A DNA stretch of 64,000 bases. Source: Streptomyces sp. NBC_01478 (lineage in GTDB: Bacteria; Actinomycetota; Actinomycetes; Streptomycetales; Streptomycetaceae). This document shows, piece by piece, positions 23,314 to 35,673 of this stretch. The notes below the pieces were generated by a model. That model was given only the letters and a program-made list of their open reading frames with translations, was not told the DNA's origin and searched no databases. The position numbers and the translations under genes are program-made. The stretch is taken from positions 6,801,501 through 6,865,500 of the forward strand of contig NZ_CP109444.1 of the NCBI RefSeq assembly GCF_036227225.1. Reading direction: 5' to 3'. Every line of letters starts with the position of its first letter. The first letter of the stretch is position 1.

Positions 23314-23868
23314 ATGGGACTCGAAGAAAAGCTGCCGAGCGGTTTCCTGCTGACCACCGTCGAGCAGGCCGCGGGCTGGGTGCGCAAGGCATCCGTCTTC
23401 CCGGCCACGTTCGGCCTCGCCTGCTGCGCCATCGAGATGATGACGACCGGCGCCGGACGGTACGACCTGGCGCGCTTCGGCATGGAGGTCTTCCGCGGAT
23501 CTCCCCGCCAGGCGGACCTGATGATCGTCGCGGGCCGGGTCAGCCAGAAGATGGCGCCGGTGCTGCGCCAGGTCTATGACCAGATGCCGAACCCCAAGTG
23601 GGTCATCTCCATGGGCGTTTGCGCGTCGTCGGGCGGCATGTTCAACAACTACGCGATCGTGCAGGGCGTCGACCACATCGTCCCGGTCGACATCTACCTC
23701 CCGGGCTGCCCGCCACGGCCCGAGATGCTGCTGGACGCGATCCTCAAGCTCCACCAGAAGATCCAGTCCTCCAAGCTCGGAGTGAACGCCGAGGAGGCGG
23801 CCCGCGAGGCGGAGGAGGCGGCGCTCAAGGCACTGCCCACCATCGAGATGAAGGGCCTGCTGCGGTGA
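23314..23868 (+). CDS. nuoB: NADH-quinone oxidoreductase subunit B (N2 cluster)
   Basis: A 184-residue subunit holding the terminal 4Fe-4S cluster N2, which passes electrons to menaquinone. Ligands are the tandem CC in [11 protein letters not shown], the Cys of [10 protein letters not shown] and the Cys of LPGCPPRPE. The C-terminus has an Ala/Glu-rich tail. It starts 14 bases after nuoA, and its stop overlaps the GTG of nuoC. Confidence 0.97.
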   Translation: MGLEEKLPSGFLLTTVEQAAGWVRKASVFPATFGLACCAIEMMTTGAGRYDLARFGMEVFRGSPRQADLMIVAGRVSQKMAPVLRQVYDQMPNPKWVISMGVCASSGGMFNNYAIVQGVDHIVPVDIYLPGCPPRPEMLLDAILKLHQKIQSSKLGVNAEEAAREAEEAALKALPTIEMKGLLR

Positions 23869-24599
23869 GCGACGCGAACGGCACCAACCCCGAGAAGGAC
23901 CTCAGCGGCTCCAATCTCCCCGGCCAGCGCGGCGACGGCGGTGAGGAGATCCGCGTCCAGCGCGGCATGTTCGGCGCCAACAACGGCGGCGACACCTCCG
24001 GCTACGGCGGCCTGGTCCGCTCGGTCCGCCTGCCGGGAGCCGCGAGCCGGCCCTACGGCGGCTGGTTCGACGAGGTCGCCGACGAGTTGGAGGGCGCCCT
24101 GGAGGAACAGGGACTGCTGCCCGACAACGCGATCGAGAAGACGATCGTCGACCGGGGTGAACTCACCTTCCACATCGAACGCGAGCACCTGGTCCGCGTC
24201 GCCCAGACCCTGCGCGACGACCCGGCCCTGCGCTTCGAACTCTGTACCGGCGTCAGCGCGGTCCACTACCTGCACGACAAGGGCCGCGAGCTGCACGCCG
24301 TCTACCACCTGCGCTCGATCACCCACAACCGGCTGATCCGCCTCGAAGTCAGCGCCCCGGACAGCGATCCGCACATCCCGTCACTGGTCCCGGTCTATCC
24401 GACCAACGACTGGCACGAGCGCGAGACCTACGACTTCTTCGGCATCGTCTTCGACGGTCACCCGGCACTGACGCGGATCATGATGCCGGACGACTGGCCG
24501 GGCCACCCGCAGCGCAAGGACTACCCCCTCGGCGGCATCGCCGTCGAGTACAAGGGCGCCCAGATCCCGGCTCCGGACCAGCGGAGGTCGTACTCGTGA
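23865..24599 (+). CDS. nuoC: NADH-quinone oxidoreductase subunit C
   Basis: A 244-residue peripheral-arm subunit. The 30-kDa signature [21 protein letters not shown] is near residue 180 and PLGG near the end. The first roughly 60 residues are a Gly/Asn/Asp-rich extension absent from short NuoC proteins. It is separate from nuoD, unlike the E. coli CD fusion. GTG start overlaps the nuoB stop (GTGA). Confidence 0.95.
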   Translation: MSDANGTNPEKDLSGSNLPGQRGDGGEEIRVQRGMFGANNGGDTSGYGGLVRSVRLPGAASRPYGGWFDEVADELEGALEEQGLLPDNAIEKTIVDRGELTFHIEREHLVRVAQTLRDDPALRFELCTGVSAVHYLHDKGRELHAVYHLRSITHNRLIRLEVSAPDSDPHIPSLVPVYPTNDWHERETYDFFGIVFDGHPALTRIMMPDDWPGHPQRKDYPLGGIAVEYKGAQIPAPDQRRSYS

Positions 24600-25933
24600 G
24601 CACGCAGTCAGCATCCGCTTCGGCCGCTTCGGCGCGCGAGACCACCGAGGGGACCGTATATACGGTCACCGGTGGCGACTGGGACGAGGTCGTCCAGTCC
24701 GCGGCCCGGGCCGACGACGAGCGCATCGTCGTCAACATGGGGCCCCAGCACCCCTCCACGCACGGTGTGCTCCGTCTGATCCTGGAGATCGACGGCGAGA
24801 CGGTCACCGAGGCCCGCTGCGGCATCGGCTACCTCCACACCGGTATCGAGAAGAACCTCGAGTACCGCACGTGGACACAGGGCACCACGTTCGTGACGCG
24901 CATGGACTATCTGACGTCCTTCTTCAACGAGACCGCCTACTGCCTCGCCGTCGAGAAACTCCTCGGCGTCGAGGAGCAGATCACCGAGCGGGCGAAGATC
25001 GTCCGGGTGCTCCTGATGGAGCTGAACCGCTTGTCCTCCCACCTGGTGTGCATCGCCACCGGCGGGATGGAACTCGGCGCCACCACGATCATGATCTACG
25101 GATTCCGCGATCGTGAAATGATTCTCGACATCTACGAGCTCATCACGGGCCTGCGGATGAACCACGCGTACATCCGCCCCGGCGGACTCGCCCAGGACCT
25201 GCCGCCCGGCGCGGTGGACCAGATCCGCGAGTTCGTGAAGAAGATGAAGAAGAACCTCCCCGAGTACGACAAGCTCGCCACCGGGAACCCCATCTTCAAG
25301 GCCCGTATGCAGGACGTCGGTTACCTCGACCTGGCCGGCTGCATGGCCCTCGGCGCCACCGGCCCGATCCTGCGCTCCACCGGTCTGCCGCACGACCTGC
25401 GCAAGGCGCAGCCGTACTGCGACTACGAGACGTACGACTTCGACATCCCGACCGCCGACACCTGCGACTCCTACGGCCGCTTCCTCATCCGCCTGGAGGA
25501 GATGCGCCAGTCGCTGCGGATCGTCGAGCAGTGCCTGGACCGGCTGCAGCCCGGCCCGGTCATGGTCGCCGACAAGAAGATCGCCTGGCCCGCCCAACTC
25601 GCGCTCGGGCCGGACGGGTTGGGCAACTCGCTCGACCACATCAAGCAGATCATGGGCACCTCCATGGAGGCCCTGATCCACCACTTCAAGCTGGTGACCG
25701 AAGGCTTCCGCGTACCGCCGGGACAGGCGTACGCGGCGGTCGAGTCGCCCAAGGGCGAACTCGGGGTGCACGCCGTGTCCGACGGAGGCACCCGCCCCTA
25801 CCGGGTCCACTTCAGGGACCCGTCCTTCACCAACCTTCAGGCCATGGCGGCGATGTGCGAGGGCGGCCAGGTCGCCGACGTCATCGTCGCCGTCGCGTCC
25901 ATCGACCCCGTGATGGGAGGCGTCGACCGGTGA
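24596..25933 (+). CDS. nuoD: NADH-quinone oxidoreductase subunit D (49 kDa)
   Basis: A 445-residue subunit forming the quinone pocket with NuoB. The loop [15 protein letters not shown] carries the quinone-contacting His; further signatures are [18 protein letters not shown]-like [16 protein letters not shown] and [17 protein letters not shown] start overlaps the nuoC stop. Full-length. The N-terminal 35 residues are Ser/Ala-rich. Confidence 0.97.
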   Translation: MSTQSASASAASARETTEGTVYTVTGGDWDEVVQSAARADDERIVVNMGPQHPSTHGVLRLILEIDGETVTEARCGIGYLHTGIEKNLEYRTWTQGTTFVTRMDYLTSFFNETAYCLAVEKLLGVEEQITERAKIVRVLLMELNRLSSHLVCIATGGMELGATTIMIYGFRDREMILDIYELITGLRMNHAYIRPGGLAQDLPPGAVDQIREFVKKMKKNLPEYDKLATGNPIFKARMQDVGYLDLAGCMALGATGPILRSTGLPHDLRKAQPYCDYETYDFDIPTADTCDSYGRFLIRLEEMRQSLRIVEQCLDRLQPGPVMVADKKIAWPAQLALGPDGLGNSLDHIKQIMGTSMEALIHHFKLVTEGFRVPPGQAYAAVESPKGELGVHAVSDGGTRPYRVHFRDPSFTNLQAMAAMCEGGQVADVIVAVASIDPVMGGVDR

Positions 25934-26778
25934 CCACCAGTTCTTCGGAGCAGGGCGTCAGTCTGGGCATGCCCCAACTGCCCGCGCCCGCCTACCCGGA
26001 CGACGTCCGGGCCCGGCTGGAGGCCGACGGGCGGGAGATCATCGCCCGCTACCCGGACTCCCGCTCGGCCCTCCTGCCGTTGCTGCACCTCGTGCAGGCG
26101 GAGGAGGGTCATGTCACGCGCACAGGGCAGCAGTTCTGCGCGGACCTGCTGGAGCTGACGACGGCGGAGGTCGCCGCCGTGGCGACCTTCTACTCGATGT
26201 ACCGGCGCCGGCCGAGCGGTGACTACCAGGTCGGGGTCTGCACCAACACCCTGTGTGCGGTGATGGGCGGCGACGCGATCTTCGAGTCGCTCCAGGAGCA
26301 CCTGGGCGTCGGCAACGGTGAGACCACCGACGACGGCAAGGTCACCCTGGAGCACATCGAGTGCAACGCGGCCTGCGACTTCGCGCCGGTGGTGATGGTC
26401 AACTGGGAGTTCTTCGACAACCAGACCCCGGCCAGCGCCCGGCGCCTCGTCGACGACCTGCGCACGGGCGCACCCGTGGAGCCCACGCGCGGGGCGCCGA
26501 TGTGCACCTTCAAGGAGACCGCGCGGATCCTCGCCGGCTTCCCCGACGAGCGGCCCGGGGCCGTCGAGGCGAGCGGCGGTGCGGGACCCGCGTCGCTGGT
26601 GGGCCTCCGCCTGGCCAGGGGAGAGACCGCACCCGCGCGCGTGGTCCATCCGCGCGGCTCCGGAGCGCCGCAGGACCAGTCGCCGCCCGAGCACCTCAGT
26701 TCGCACGATGCGCCGCAGGACACGTCGGCCTCCGACCCCGCCCACCCGGCGGGGCCTGTCGCCGAGGAGGGGGAGTGA
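25930..26778 (+). CDS. nuoE: NADH-quinone oxidoreductase subunit E (24 kDa, 2Fe-2S N1a)
   Basis: A 282-residue thioredoxin-like 2Fe-2S subunit of the NADH dehydrogenase module. The four Cys ligands are in VCTNTLC and IECNAACD. The family core ends near residue 200. The remaining roughly 80 residues are Pro/Ala/Ser-rich and low complexity, so the protein is much longer than the usual 165-residue NuoE. GTG start overlaps the nuoD stop; the stop overlaps the nuoF ATG. Confidence 0.95.
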   Translation: MTTSSSEQGVSLGMPQLPAPAYPDDVRARLEADGREIIARYPDSRSALLPLLHLVQAEEGHVTRTGQQFCADLLELTTAEVAAVATFYSMYRRRPSGDYQVGVCTNTLCAVMGGDAIFESLQEHLGVGNGETTDDGKVTLEHIECNAACDFAPVVMVNWEFFDNQTPASARRLVDDLRTGAPVEPTRGAPMCTFKETARILAGFPDERPGAVEASGGAGPASLVGLRLARGETAPARVVHPRGSGAPQDQSPPEHLSSHDAPQDTSASDPAHPAGPVAEEGE

Positions 26779-28124
26779 TGACCTTGGCACCCGAACTGAA
26801 AGACCACAGCCCCGAGAAGCTGCTCGCACCCGTGCTGTCGGCCTTCTGGGACGAGGACGAGTCCTGGACTCTGGACACGTACCGAAGGCACGAGGGATAC
26901 GAGGGGCTCCGCAAGGCGCTCGCCATGTCGCCGGACGACCTCATCGCGTATGTGAAGGACTCCGGTCTGCGCGGTCGCGGTGGCGCCGGCTTCCCCACCG
27001 GAATGAAATGGCAATTCATTCCCCAAGGGGATGGAAAACCGCACTATCTAGTTGTCAACGCCGACGAGTCGGAGCCTGGGACCTGTAAGGACATCCCGCT
27101 CCTCTTCGCGAACCCGCACAGCCTCATCGAGGGCATTGTCATCGCGTGCTATGCCATCAGGTCTTCGCATGCCTTCATCTATCTGCGTGGTGAAGTCGTC
27201 CCCGTATTGCGGCGGTTGCACGAGGCCGTGCGCGAGGCCTACGCGGCGGGCTACCTCGGCGAGAACGTCCTGGGCAGCGGACTCGACCTGCAGCTCACCG
27301 TGCACGCGGGCGCGGGCGCGTACATCTGCGGTGAGGAGACCGCACTGCTCGACTCGCTCGAAGGCCGCCGTGGTCAACCGCGGCTCCGTCCCCCTTTCCC
27401 TGCGGTCGCGGGCCTCTATGCGTGCCCGACTGTGGTGAATAACGTCGAGTCGATCGCGTCAGTTCCCGCCATTCTGCAAAAAGGCAAGGAATGGTTCAGG
27501 TCGATGGGCAGCGAGAAGTCTCCCGGCTTCACGCTCTACTCGCTCAGCGGCCATGTCACCAGTCCCGGTCAGTACGAGGCGCCGCTCGGCATCACACTGC
27601 GCCAACTGCTCGACATGAGCGGCGGCATCCGGGCCGGGCATCGCCTCAAGTTCTGGACGCCGGGCGGGTCTTCCACGCCGATGTTCACCGACGAGCACCT
27701 CGACGTCCCTCTTGATTACGAAGGAGTGGGTGCCGCGGGTTCCATGCTCGGCACAAAAGCTCTGCAGTGTTTCGACGAGACGACCTGCGTCGTGCGTGCC
27801 GTCACCCGCTGGACCGAGTTCTACGCCCACGAGTCCTGCGGCAAGTGCACACCGTGCCGTGAAGGGACGTACTGGCTCGTGCAGTTGCTGCGCGACATCG
27901 AGGCCGGCAAGGGCGTCATGTCCGACCTCGACAAGCTGAACGACATCGCCGACAACATCAACGGCAAGTCCTTCTGCGCCCTCGGCGACGGCGCCGCCTC
28001 GCCGATCTTCTCCTCGCTCAAGTACTTCCGCGAGGAGTACGAGCAGCACATCACGGGCCGGGGCTGCCCCTTCGACCCGGCCAAGTCCACGGCCTGGGCC
28101 GACCGCACGGAGGTGAACGCATGA
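26778..28124 (+). CDS. nuoF: NADH-quinone oxidoreductase subunit F (51 kDa, NADH/FMN site)
   Basis: A 448-residue subunit that oxidises NADH at FMN and carries 4Fe-4S cluster N3. The NADH-binding [13 protein letters not shown], the FMN segment [29 protein letters not shown] and the N3 ligands in [12 protein letters not shown] plus a later Cys (SFCALGDG) are all intact. Some stretches (about 26990-27060, 27410-27500 and 27700-27775) use many A/T-ending codons such as CTA, GTT, ATT, AAA and GGA, unlike the flanking genes. ATG overlaps the nuoE stop. Confidence 0.97.
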   Translation: MTLAPELKDHSPEKLLAPVLSAFWDEDESWTLDTYRRHEGYEGLRKALAMSPDDLIAYVKDSGLRGRGGAGFPTGMKWQFIPQGDGKPHYLVVNADESEPGTCKDIPLLFANPHSLIEGIVIACYAIRSSHAFIYLRGEVVPVLRRLHEAVREAYAAGYLGENVLGSGLDLQLTVHAGAGAYICGEETALLDSLEGRRGQPRLRPPFPAVAGLYACPTVVNNVESIASVPAILQKGKEWFRSMGSEKSPGFTLYSLSGHVTSPGQYEAPLGITLRQLLDMSGGIRAGHRLKFWTPGGSSTPMFTDEHLDVPLDYEGVGAAGSMLGTKALQCFDETTCVVRAVTRWTEFYAHESCGKCTPCREGTYWLVQLLRDIEAGKGVMSDLDKLNDIADNINGKSFCALGDGAASPIFSSLKYFREEYEQHITGRGCPFDPAKSTAWADRTEVNA

Positions 28125-30625
28125 CGGTGACCACGAGCGCTCCCTCCGGTGGGGGAGAGGCGGCGGTCCCGCCGGAAGATCTCGTCTCGCTGACCATCGA
28201 CGGCGCCGAGATCAGCGTGCCCAAGGGCACCCTGGTCATCCGCGCCGCCGAGCAACTCGGCATCGAGATCCCCCGGTTCTGCGACCACCCACTCCTCGAC
28301 CCGGTCGGCGCCTGCCGTCAGTGCATCGTCGAGGTCGAGGGCCAGCGCAAACCGATGGCGTCCTGCACGATCACGTGCACGGACGGCATGGTCGTCAAGA
28401 CCCAGCTCAGCTCGCCCGTGGCCGAGAAGGCCCAGCACGGTGTGATGGAACTGCTCCTCATCAACCACCCGCTGGACTGCCCGGTCTGCGACAAGGGCGG
28501 CGAATGCCCCCTGCAGAACCAGGCCATGTCCCACGGCAACGCCGAGTCCCGCTTCGACGGCAGGAAGCGGACCTACGAGAAGCCCCTCCCGATCTCCACG
28601 CAGGTGCTGCTCGACCGCGAACGCTGCGTGCTGTGCGCCCGCTGCACCCGCTTCTCCAACCAGATCGCGGGCGACCCGATGATCGAGCTCCTGGAGCGCG
28701 GCGCGCTGCAACAGGTCGGCACCGGTGAGGGCGACCCCTTCGAGTCGTACTTCTCCGGGAACACCATCCAGATCTGCCCGGTGGGCGCGCTCACCTCGGC
28801 GGCGTACCGATTCCGCTCCCGCCCCTTCGACCTGGTCTCCACGCCCTCCGTGTGCGAGCACTGCTCCGGGGGCTGCGCTACCCGCACCGACCACCGGCGC
28901 GGCAAGGTCATGCGGCGCCTGGCCGCCGTCGACCCCGAGGTCAACGAGGAGTGGATCTGCGACAAGGGGCGCTTCGGCTTCCGGTACGCGCAGCAGCGCG
29001 ACCGGCTTCAGACGCCCCTGGTGCGCAACGCGGACGGCGTCCTGGAGCCCGCGTCCTGGCCGGAGGCCCTGGAGGCCGCCGCCCAGGGCCTGTCGGCCGC
29101 GCGGGGCCGGACCGGTGTCCTGACCGGCGGCCGGCTCACCATCGAGGACGCCTACGCGTACAGCAAGTTCGCGCGCGTGGCGCTCGACACGAACGACATC
29201 GACTTCCGCGCGCGCGTGCACAGCAGCGAGGAGGCCGACTTCCTGGCCGCCCGGGTCGCCGGACGCGGCCGGGACCTCGACGGCAACGGCGTCACGTACA
29301 CCTCCCTGGAGAAGGCGCCCGCCGTTCTGCTGGTCGGCTTCGAGTCCGAGGAGGAGGCGCCCGGCGTCTTCCTGCGGCTGCGCAAGGCCTCGCGCACGCA
29401 CGGGCAGCGGGTGTTCTCGCTCGCCACCCACGCCACGCGCGGCCTGGAGAAGGCGGGCGGCACGCTGCTGCCGGCCGCTCCCGGCACCGAGACCGAGTGG
29501 CTGGACGCGCTCGCCAGCGGGTTCGGTCTGGAGGACGACGGCGCCCGCGCCTCCGAGGCGCTGCGCACCGAGGGCGCCGTGATCGTCGTCGGCGAGCGGC
29601 TGGCCGCCGTCGCCGGGGGTCTCACCGCCGCCGTACGGGCCGCGTTCGCGACCGGTGCCCGGCTGGTGTGGATTCCGCGCCGGGCCGGGGAACGCGGGGC
29701 GATCGAGGCGGGCGCGCTGCCGTCGCTGCTGCCGGGCGGGCGTCCGGCCACCGACCCACGCGCGCGTGACGAGGTCGCCGTCGCCTGGGGCGTCGCCGAA
29801 CTCCCGCACCGCTACGGCCGCGACGCCGGTCAGATCGTCGAGGCCGCCGCCGGTGGTGAACTCCGGGCGCTGCTCGTCGCCGGTGTGGAGGCGGGCGACC
29901 TGCCCGACCCGGCACGCACGCGTGCGGCACTTCACGAAGTGGGCTTCCTGGTGTCGCTCGAACTGCGGCCCAGCGAGGTCACCGAACACGCCGACGTCGT
30001 CCTTCCGGTCGCGGCGGTCGCCGAGAAGGCGGGCACCTTCCTCAACTGGGAGGGCCGGGTCCGCTTCTTCGACGCCGCGCTCAAGCCCGACCAGATGCCC
30101 CGCACCCTCGCGCCCACCGACGCGCGCGTGCTGCACATGCTGGCCGACGCCATGGACGTCCACCTGGGGCTGCCCGATCTGCGCACCACGCGCGCGGAGT
30201 TGGACCGGCTGGGTGCCTGGGACGGGCCGCGGGCCTCCGATCCGCTGGAGACCGCGGGCGTATTGCCCCGGCCGGCCGCCGGAGAGGCCGTACTCGCCGG
30301 GCACCGGCTGCTGCTCGACCAGGGCGCGCTCCAGGAGGGCGACGAAGCACTCGCCGGTACCCGGCACGCCGCCCACGCGCGCGTATCGGCCGCCACGGCC
30401 GCCGAGGCGGGCGTCAAGGACGGCGACGCCCTCGCCGTGACCGGCGCGTCCGGAACCGTCGAACTCCCGCTGCGGATCACGGAGATGCCCGACCGGGTGG
30501 TCTGGCTCCCGCTGAACTCCACCGGCGGGGGCGTCGCCTCCGACACCGGGGCGCTGCCCGGCGCACTCGTCCGCATCGGCCCGGCCACGCTCGCGGGCGA
30601 GGCCCCCAAGGAGGTGGAGGCATGA
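28121..30625 (+). CDS. nuoG: NADH-quinone oxidoreductase subunit G (75 kDa)
   Basis: An 834-residue iron-sulphur subunit relaying electrons from NuoF. The N-terminus has the 2Fe-2S ligands ([16 protein letters not shown]), then [13 protein letters not shown], the ferredoxin-like CVLCARC with a later CPVGAL, and an additional CxxC...C set (CEHCSGGC and WICDKG) typical of the N7-type cluster. The long C-terminal molybdopterin-oxidoreductase-like domain is degenerate and has no cofactor site, as expected. ATGA overlap with nuoF and again with nuoH. Confidence 0.95.
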   Translation: MTVTTSAPSGGGEAAVPPEDLVSLTIDGAEISVPKGTLVIRAAEQLGIEIPRFCDHPLLDPVGACRQCIVEVEGQRKPMASCTITCTDGMVVKTQLSSPVAEKAQHGVMELLLINHPLDCPVCDKGGECPLQNQAMSHGNAESRFDGRKRTYEKPLPISTQVLLDRERCVLCARCTRFSNQIAGDPMIELLERGALQQVGTGEGDPFESYFSGNTIQICPVGALTSAAYRFRSRPFDLVSTPSVCEHCSGGCATRTDHRRGKVMRRLAAVDPEVNEEWICDKGRFGFRYAQQRDRLQTPLVRNADGVLEPASWPEALEAAAQGLSAARGRTGVLTGGRLTIEDAYAYSKFARVALDTNDIDFRARVHSSEEADFLAARVAGRGRDLDGNGVTYTSLEKAPAVLLVGFESEEEAPGVFLRLRKASRTHGQRVFSLATHATRGLEKAGGTLLPAAPGTETEWLDALASGFGLEDDGARASEALRTEGAVIVVGERLAAVAGGLTAAVRAAFATGARLVWIPRRAGERGAIEAGALPSLLPGGRPATDPRARDEVAVAWGVAELPHRYGRDAGQIVEAAAGGELRALLVAGVEAGDLPDPARTRAALHEVGFLVSLELRPSEVTEHADVVLPVAAVAEKAGTFLNWEGRVRFFDAALKPDQMPRTLAPTDARVLHMLADAMDVHLGLPDLRTTRAELDRLGAWDGPRASDPLETAGVLPRPAAGEAVLAGHRLLLDQGALQEGDEALAGTRHAAHARVSAATAAEAGVKDGDALAVTGASGTVELPLRITEMPDRVVWLPLNSTGGGVASDTGALPGALVRIGPATLAGEAPKEVEA

Positions 30626-31992
30626 GCCCGTACCCGTACCTCGCTGCCGAAGACCTCTCCATGTTCGGCCGCGACCCCTGGTGGCTGGTCGTCGTCAAAG
30701 CGGTGTTCTGCTTCGCGTTCCTGATGATCACTGTGCTGTTCTCGATCGTCTGGGAACGCAAGGTCGTCGCCTGGATGCAGTTGCGCATCGGCCCCAACCG
30801 GCACGGCCCCTGGGGCATGCTCCAGTCGCTCGCCGACGGCGTGAAGCTGATGCTCAAGGAAGACCTGATCGTCAAGCGCGCGGACAAGGTGGTCTACGTC
30901 CTCGCGCCGATCATCGCGGCCATCCCGGCCTTCATGGCGATCGCGGTGATCCCCTTCGGGCCCGCCGACAACGAGGTGTCGATCTTCGGCCAGCGCACCA
31001 CGATGCAGCTCACCGACCTGCCGATCGCGATGCTCTACATCCTCGCGGTCGCCTCGGTCGGCATCTACGGCATCGTCCTGGCGGGCTGGAGCTCCGGCTC
31101 CACCTACCCGCTCCTCGGCGGCCTGCGCTCCTGCGCGCAGATGATCTCCTACGAGATCGCGATGGGCGCCGCGTTCGCCTCGGTGTTCCTCTACTCCGGG
31201 TCGATGTCGACCTCGACGATCGTTGAACAACAGCACGACCGCTGGTACATCATCCTGCTGCCGGTCTCCTTCATCATCTACGTCATCACGATGGTCGGCG
31301 AGACCAACCGCGCCCCCTTCGACATGCCGGAGTCCGAGGGCGACCTGGTCGGCGGCTTCAACACCGAGTACTCGTCCATCAAGTTCGCGCTGTTCATGCT
31401 CGCCGAGTACGTGAACATGGTGACGGTCTCCGCGGTGTCGACCACGCTCTTCCTGGGCGGCTGGCGGGCCCCGTGGCCGATCAGCTCCTTCTGGGAGGGC
31501 GCGAACCACGGCTGGTGGCCGATGCTCTGGTTCGTCGTCAAGGTCCAGTTGCTGCTCTTCTTCTTCATCTGGCTGCGCGGCACCCTCCCGCGCGTGCGCT
31601 ACGACCAGTTGATGAAGCTCGGCTGGAAGGTCCTCATCCCGGTCTCCGTGGTCTGGCTGATGCTCGTCGCGACCGTGCGGACCCTCAAGAACGAGAACTA
31701 CGACTTCGCCGACATCGCCCTCTACATCGGCGGCGGTGTGCTCGTCCTGCTGTTGCTCTCCTTCATCGCGGACATGTTCCGCCAGAAGGCGAACGAGGAC
31801 GCGCGACTGGTCGACGAACCCGACGATTTCGACGCGATGGCGGGCGGATTCCCCGTACCGCCGCTGCCGGGACAGGAGTTGCCGCCGGTGCCTCGGCGCC
31901 CCTCGCGCCGCGAGCGGGAGCTGATTGTCAGTGGTGGGTCGGACACTGGCAGTGACGGATCTCTGGATGGAAAGGAGGCGTCCGATGGCTGA
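30622..31992 (+). CDS. nuoH: NADH-quinone oxidoreductase subunit H
   Basis: A 456-residue membrane subunit with eight core helices that forms the entrance of the quinone chamber. Signatures are [17 protein letters not shown] and [18 protein letters not shown]. The C-terminal roughly 110 residues add two further helices and an Arg/Pro-rich tail ([13 protein letters not shown]) not found in E. coli NuoH, common in actinobacteria. It shares its last 8 bases with the start of nuoI. Confidence 0.95.
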   Translation: MSPYPYLAAEDLSMFGRDPWWLVVVKAVFCFAFLMITVLFSIVWERKVVAWMQLRIGPNRHGPWGMLQSLADGVKLMLKEDLIVKRADKVVYVLAPIIAAIPAFMAIAVIPFGPADNEVSIFGQRTTMQLTDLPIAMLYILAVASVGIYGIVLAGWSSGSTYPLLGGLRSCAQMISYEIAMGAAFASVFLYSGSMSTSTIVEQQHDRWYIILLPVSFIIYVITMVGETNRAPFDMPESEGDLVGGFNTEYSSIKFALFMLAEYVNMVTVSAVSTTLFLGGWRAPWPISSFWEGANHGWWPMLWFVVKVQLLLFFFIWLRGTLPRVRYDQLMKLGWKVLIPVSVVWLMLVATVRTLKNENYDFADIALYIGGGVLVLLLLSFIADMFRQKANEDARLVDEPDDFDAMAGGFPVPPLPGQELPPVPRRPSRRERELIVSGGSDTGSDGSLDGKEASDG

Positions 31993-32620
31993 GGAGCCCA
32001 AGGAGACCAAACCCGGTTTCCAGAACCCCGTGGCCGGCTTCGGCGTGACCTTCAAGGCCATGTTCAAGAAGCGGCTGACCGAGCAGTACCCGGAGCAGCA
32101 GAAGACCACAGCCCCCCGGTTCCACGGACGGCACCAGCTCAACCGTCATCCGGACGGCCTGGAGAAGTGCGTCGGCTGCGAACTGTGCGCCTGGGCCTGC
32201 CCCGCCGACGCCATCTATGTGGAGGGCGCCGACAACACCGACGAGGAGCGCTACTCGCCGGGCGAGCGGTACGGCCGCGTCTACCAGATCAACTACGCCC
32301 GCTGCATCCTGTGCGGCCTGTGCATCGAGGCGTGCCCCACGCGCGCGTTGACGATGACCAACGAGTTCGAGCTGGCCGACAGCAGCCGCGCCAACCTGAT
32401 CTACACCAAGGAACAGTTGCTGGCCGGCCTCGACGACACCATGGTCGACAGCCCGCACGCCATCTACCCGGGGATGGACGAACAGGACTACTACCGGGGC
32501 CTGGTGACGGAGGCCGCGCCCGGCACGGTGCCCCAAGTCGCCGTCTCCAAGGGTGAACTGAGTCCATTGGCAAGCCCTCCGGGCGCGGCCAAGGAAGAGG
32601 AAGAGGGGGTGGGCGCATGA
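31985..32620 (+). CDS. nuoI: NADH-quinone oxidoreductase subunit I (2x4Fe-4S)
   Basis: A 211-residue ferredoxin-like subunit holding clusters N6a and N6b, with ligands in [12 protein letters not shown] and [12 protein letters not shown]. The first roughly 45 residues include the amphipathic segment that docks onto NuoH. The C-terminus is acidic. ATG at 31985 is fixed by the strong AAAGGAGG at 31969-31976 inside the end of nuoH. Confidence 0.97.
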   Translation: MAEEPKETKPGFQNPVAGFGVTFKAMFKKRLTEQYPEQQKTTAPRFHGRHQLNRHPDGLEKCVGCELCAWACPADAIYVEGADNTDEERYSPGERYGRVYQINYARCILCGLCIEACPTRALTMTNEFELADSSRANLIYTKEQLLAGLDDTMVDSPHAIYPGMDEQDYYRGLVTEAAPGTVPQVAVSKGELSPLASPPGAAKEEEEGVGA

Positions 32621-33462
32621 GCGCGCAGTTCGCCGCCGCCTACTCCACCTCCACCGGCGAGGCCTTCCAGTTCTGGATCCTCGGCACGGTCGCGGTGATC
32701 GGCGCCCTGTCCACAGTCCTCATGAGGAGGGCCGTGCACAGTGCGCTCTCCCTCGCCGGGACCATGATCATCCTGGCGGTGTTCTACCTCGCCAACGGCG
32801 CCTACTTCCTGGGCGTCGTGCAGATCGTCGTCTACACCGGCGCGATCATGATGCTGTTCCTCTTCGTGGTGATGCTGGTCGGCGTCACGGCCGCCGACTC
32901 CCTGACGGAGACCATCAAGGGCCAGCGCTGGCTGGCCCTTCTCTGTGGGCTCGGCTTCGGCATCCTGCTCTTCGCGGGCATCGGCAACGCCTCCCTCAAC
33001 CAGTTCGACGGCCTGGGCACGGCGAACGCGAACGGCAACGTGGAGGGCCTGGCCGCCCTCATCTTCACGAAGTACGTGTTCGCGTTCGAGATCACCGGCG
33101 CCCTGCTGATCACGGCCGCCGTCGGCGCCATGGTGCTCACGCACCGCGAGCGCGCCGAGCGGCCCAAGACCCAGCGCGAGCTGTCCGAGCAGCGTGTCCG
33201 CGAGGGCAAGCACCTCCCGCCGCTCCCGGCCCCCGGCGTCTACGCCCGGCACAACGCGGTGGACGTCCAGGGCCTGCTGCCCGACGGCACCCCGTCCGAG
33301 CTCACGGTCAGCAAGACGCTCCGTGACCGCGGCCAGATCCGTGACGTGTCCAGCGAGGCGCTGGGCGACCTGCGGGCCCTGGAGCAGCGCGCCGAGGAGC
33401 GCCTGGAGCGGACCCCGATCGAGCCCGCGAACCTCAAGCGGACCGAGGAGGCGTCGAAGTGA
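32617..33462 (+). CDS. nuoJ: NADH-quinone oxidoreductase subunit J
   Basis: A 281-residue membrane subunit (ND6) with five helices in residues about 20-175, including [21 protein letters not shown], which holds the pi-bulge helix linked to coupling. The C-terminal roughly 110 residues are a charged cytoplasmic tail of Arg/Glu, absent from E. coli NuoJ (184 residues). ATGA overlaps with nuoI and with nuoK. Confidence 0.95.
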   Translation: MSAQFAAAYSTSTGEAFQFWILGTVAVIGALSTVLMRRAVHSALSLAGTMIILAVFYLANGAYFLGVVQIVVYTGAIMMLFLFVVMLVGVTAADSLTETIKGQRWLALLCGLGFGILLFAGIGNASLNQFDGLGTANANGNVEGLAALIFTKYVFAFEITGALLITAAVGAMVLTHRERAERPKTQRELSEQRVREGKHLPPLPAPGVYARHNAVDVQGLLPDGTPSELTVSKTLRDRGQIRDVSSEALGDLRALEQRAEERLERTPIEPANLKRTEEASK

Positions 33463-33758
33463 ACCCCGTCAACTACCTCTACCTCTCCGCCCTGTTGTTC
33501 ACGATCGGCGCCACCGGCGTACTGATCAGGCGGAACGCGATCGTCGTGTTCATGTGCATCGAGCTCATGCTCAACGCCTGCAACCTCGCGTTCGTCACCT
33601 TCTCCCGCATGCACGGCAATCTCGACGGTCAGGTCATCGCCTTCTTCACGATGGTCGTCGCCGCCGCGGAGGTCGTGGTCGGGCTCGCGATCATCGTGTC
33701 GCTGTTCCGTTCCCGCCACTCGGCCTCGGTCGACGACGCCAGCCTGATGAAGCTCTGA
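33459..33758 (+). CDS. nuoK: NADH-quinone oxidoreductase subunit K
   Basis: A 99-residue, three-helix membrane subunit (ND4L). The conserved Glu of [11 protein letters not shown] and the Glu of [13 protein letters not shown] are the buried carboxylates of the proton path. GTG start overlaps the nuoJ stop. Standard length. Confidence 0.97.
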   Translation: MNPVNYLYLSALLFTIGATGVLIRRNAIVVFMCIELMLNACNLAFVTFSRMHGNLDGQVIAFFTMVVAAAEVVVGLAIIVSLFRSRHSASVDDASLMKL

Positions 33759-33772
33759 GGGGTCGCTGAATC

Positions 33773-35668
33773 GTGGAGAACCTGATTGCGCTGCTGGTAG
33801 CGGCGCCTCTGCTCGGAGCGGTCGTCCTGCTGTGCGGCGGCCGGCGGCTCGACGCCGTCGGCCACTGGATCGGCACGCTCCTGTCGTCCGCCTCCTTCGT
33901 GATCGGTGTCGTCCTCTTCACCGACCTGCTGGGGAAGAACGCCGAGCACCGGACGCTCATGCAGCACCTGTGGACCTGGGTCCCCGTCGAGGGCTTCCAG
34001 GCGGACGTCACCTTCCGCCTCGACCAGTTGTCGATGACCTTCGTCCTGCTGATCACCGGCGTCGGCTCGCTCATTCACCTGTACTCGGTCGGGTACATGG
34101 AGCACGACGAGCGCCGCCGCCGCTTCTTCGGCTATCTGAACCTGTTCCTCGCGGCGATGCTGATCCTCGTCCTCGCCGACAACTACCTGTTGCTGTACGT
34201 CGGTTGGGAGGGCGTCGGTCTCGCCTCCTACCTGCTGATCGGCTTCTGGCAGCACAAGCCCAGCGCGGCCACCGCCGCGAAGAAGGCCTTCCTGGTCAAC
34301 CGGGTCGGCGACATGGGCCTGTCGATCGCCATCATGCTGATGTTCACGACGTTCGGGACCTTCGCCTTCGGGCCGGTTCTCAGCCACGTCGGCGACGCCT
34401 CCGAGGGCAAGCTCACCGGCATCGCCCTGATGCTGCTGCTCGCCGCCTGCGGCAAGTCCGCCCAGGTGCCGCTGCAGTCCTGGCTCGGCGACGCGATGGA
34501 GGGCCCGACCCCGGTCTCGGCCCTCATCCACGCGGCGACCATGGTGACCGCGGGCGTGTACCTGATCGTCCGCTCCGGAGCCATCTTCAACGCGGCGCCC
34601 GACGCACAGCTAGTCGTCACCGTCGTCGGCGCCGTCACGCTCCTGTTCGGTGCGATCGTCGGTTGCGCGAAGGACGACATCAAGAAGGCACTGGCCGGCT
34701 CGACCATGTCGCAGATCGGCTACATGGTGCTCGCCGCGGGCCTCGGCCCCATCGGCTACGTCTTCGCGATCATGCACCTGGTGACGCACGGCTTCTTCAA
34801 GGCCGGGCTCTTCCTCGGCGCCGGCTCCGTCATGCACGGCATGAACGACGAGGTCGACATGCGCAAGTACGGCGGCCTCAGGAAGTACATGCCGGTCACG
34901 TTCATCACCTTCGGCCTCGGCTACCTCGCCATCATCGGCTTCCCGGGCCTGTCCGGCTTCTTCTCCAAGGACAAGATCATCGAGGCGGCCTTCGCCAAGG
35001 GCGGCACCGAGGGCTGGATCCTCGGCGGCGCGGCCCTGCTGGGCGCGGCCATCACGGCGTTCTACATGACGCGCGTGATGCTGATGACGTTCTTCGGCGA
35101 GAAGCGCTGGCAGCCCGACGAGAACGGCAACGAACCGCACCCGCACGAGTCCCCGAGGACGATGACGATCCCGATGATCGTGCTGGCCTTCGGATCGGTC
35201 TTCGCCGGCGGCATCTTCGGCATCGGCGACCGCTTCCTGCACTGGCTGGAGCCCATCACCGGCCACGAGGAGGGCAACTCCCCGGTCAGCGCCCTGACGG
35301 TCACTATGGCCACCATGGTCGTGCTGGTCGTCGGTGTGGCGATCGCCTGGGCGCAGTACGGCCGCCGTCCGGTCCCGGCCGTCGCCCCGCGCGGCTCGCT
35401 GCTCACCCGGGCCGCCCGCCGCGACCTCCTCCAGGACGACTTCAACCACGTCGTCCTGGTGCGCGGCGGCGAGCACCTCACCCGCTCCCTGGTCTACGTC
35501 GACCACACCCTGGTCGACGGCGTCGTCAACGGCACGGCGGCCTCCATGGGCGGACTCTCCGGAAGGCTGCGCAAGCTGCAGAACGGCTACGCGCGGTCGT
35601 ACGCGGTCTCGATGTTCGGCGGTGCGGCCATCCTCGTCGCCGCGACCCTGCTGATGAGGGCGGTCTGA
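33773..35668 (+). CDS. nuoL: NADH-quinone oxidoreductase subunit L (antiporter-like)
   Basis: A 631-residue subunit with the Mrp-antiporter-like fold and a C-terminal lateral helix. Key segments are [19 protein letters not shown] (conserved Glu of helix 5), [32 protein letters not shown] (Lys of helix 7, His helix 8) and [20 protein letters not shown] (Lys of helix 8b). Translocates protons at the distal end of the membrane arm. GTG start 14 bases after nuoK. Confidence 0.97.
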   Translation: MENLIALLVAAPLLGAVVLLCGGRRLDAVGHWIGTLLSSASFVIGVVLFTDLLGKNAEHRTLMQHLWTWVPVEGFQADVTFRLDQLSMTFVLLITGVGSLIHLYSVGYMEHDERRRRFFGYLNLFLAAMLILVLADNYLLLYVGWEGVGLASYLLIGFWQHKPSAATAAKKAFLVNRVGDMGLSIAIMLMFTTFGTFAFGPVLSHVGDASEGKLTGIALMLLLAACGKSAQVPLQSWLGDAMEGPTPVSALIHAATMVTAGVYLIVRSGAIFNAAPDAQLVVTVVGAVTLLFGAIVGCAKDDIKKALAGSTMSQIGYMVLAAGLGPIGYVFAIMHLVTHGFFKAGLFLGAGSVMHGMNDEVDMRKYGGLRKYMPVTFITFGLGYLAIIGFPGLSGFFSKDKIIEAAFAKGGTEGWILGGAALLGAAITAFYMTRVMLMTFFGEKRWQPDENGNEPHPHESPRTMTIPMIVLAFGSVFAGGIFGIGDRFLHWLEPITGHEEGNSPVSALTVTMATMVVLVVGVAIAWAQYGRRPVPAVAPRGSLLTRAARRDLLQDDFNHVVLVRGGEHLTRSLVYVDHTLVDGVVNGTAASMGGLSGRLRKLQNGYARSYAVSMFGGAAILVAATLLMRAV

Positions 35669-35673
35669 TACCG

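Noticed and set aside
33832..35673. Open frame joined upstream to nuoM, suggesting a 1137-residue fusion
   Set aside because: The upstream part is nuoL read in another frame; nuoL itself is intact and nuoM has its own ATG at 35674.
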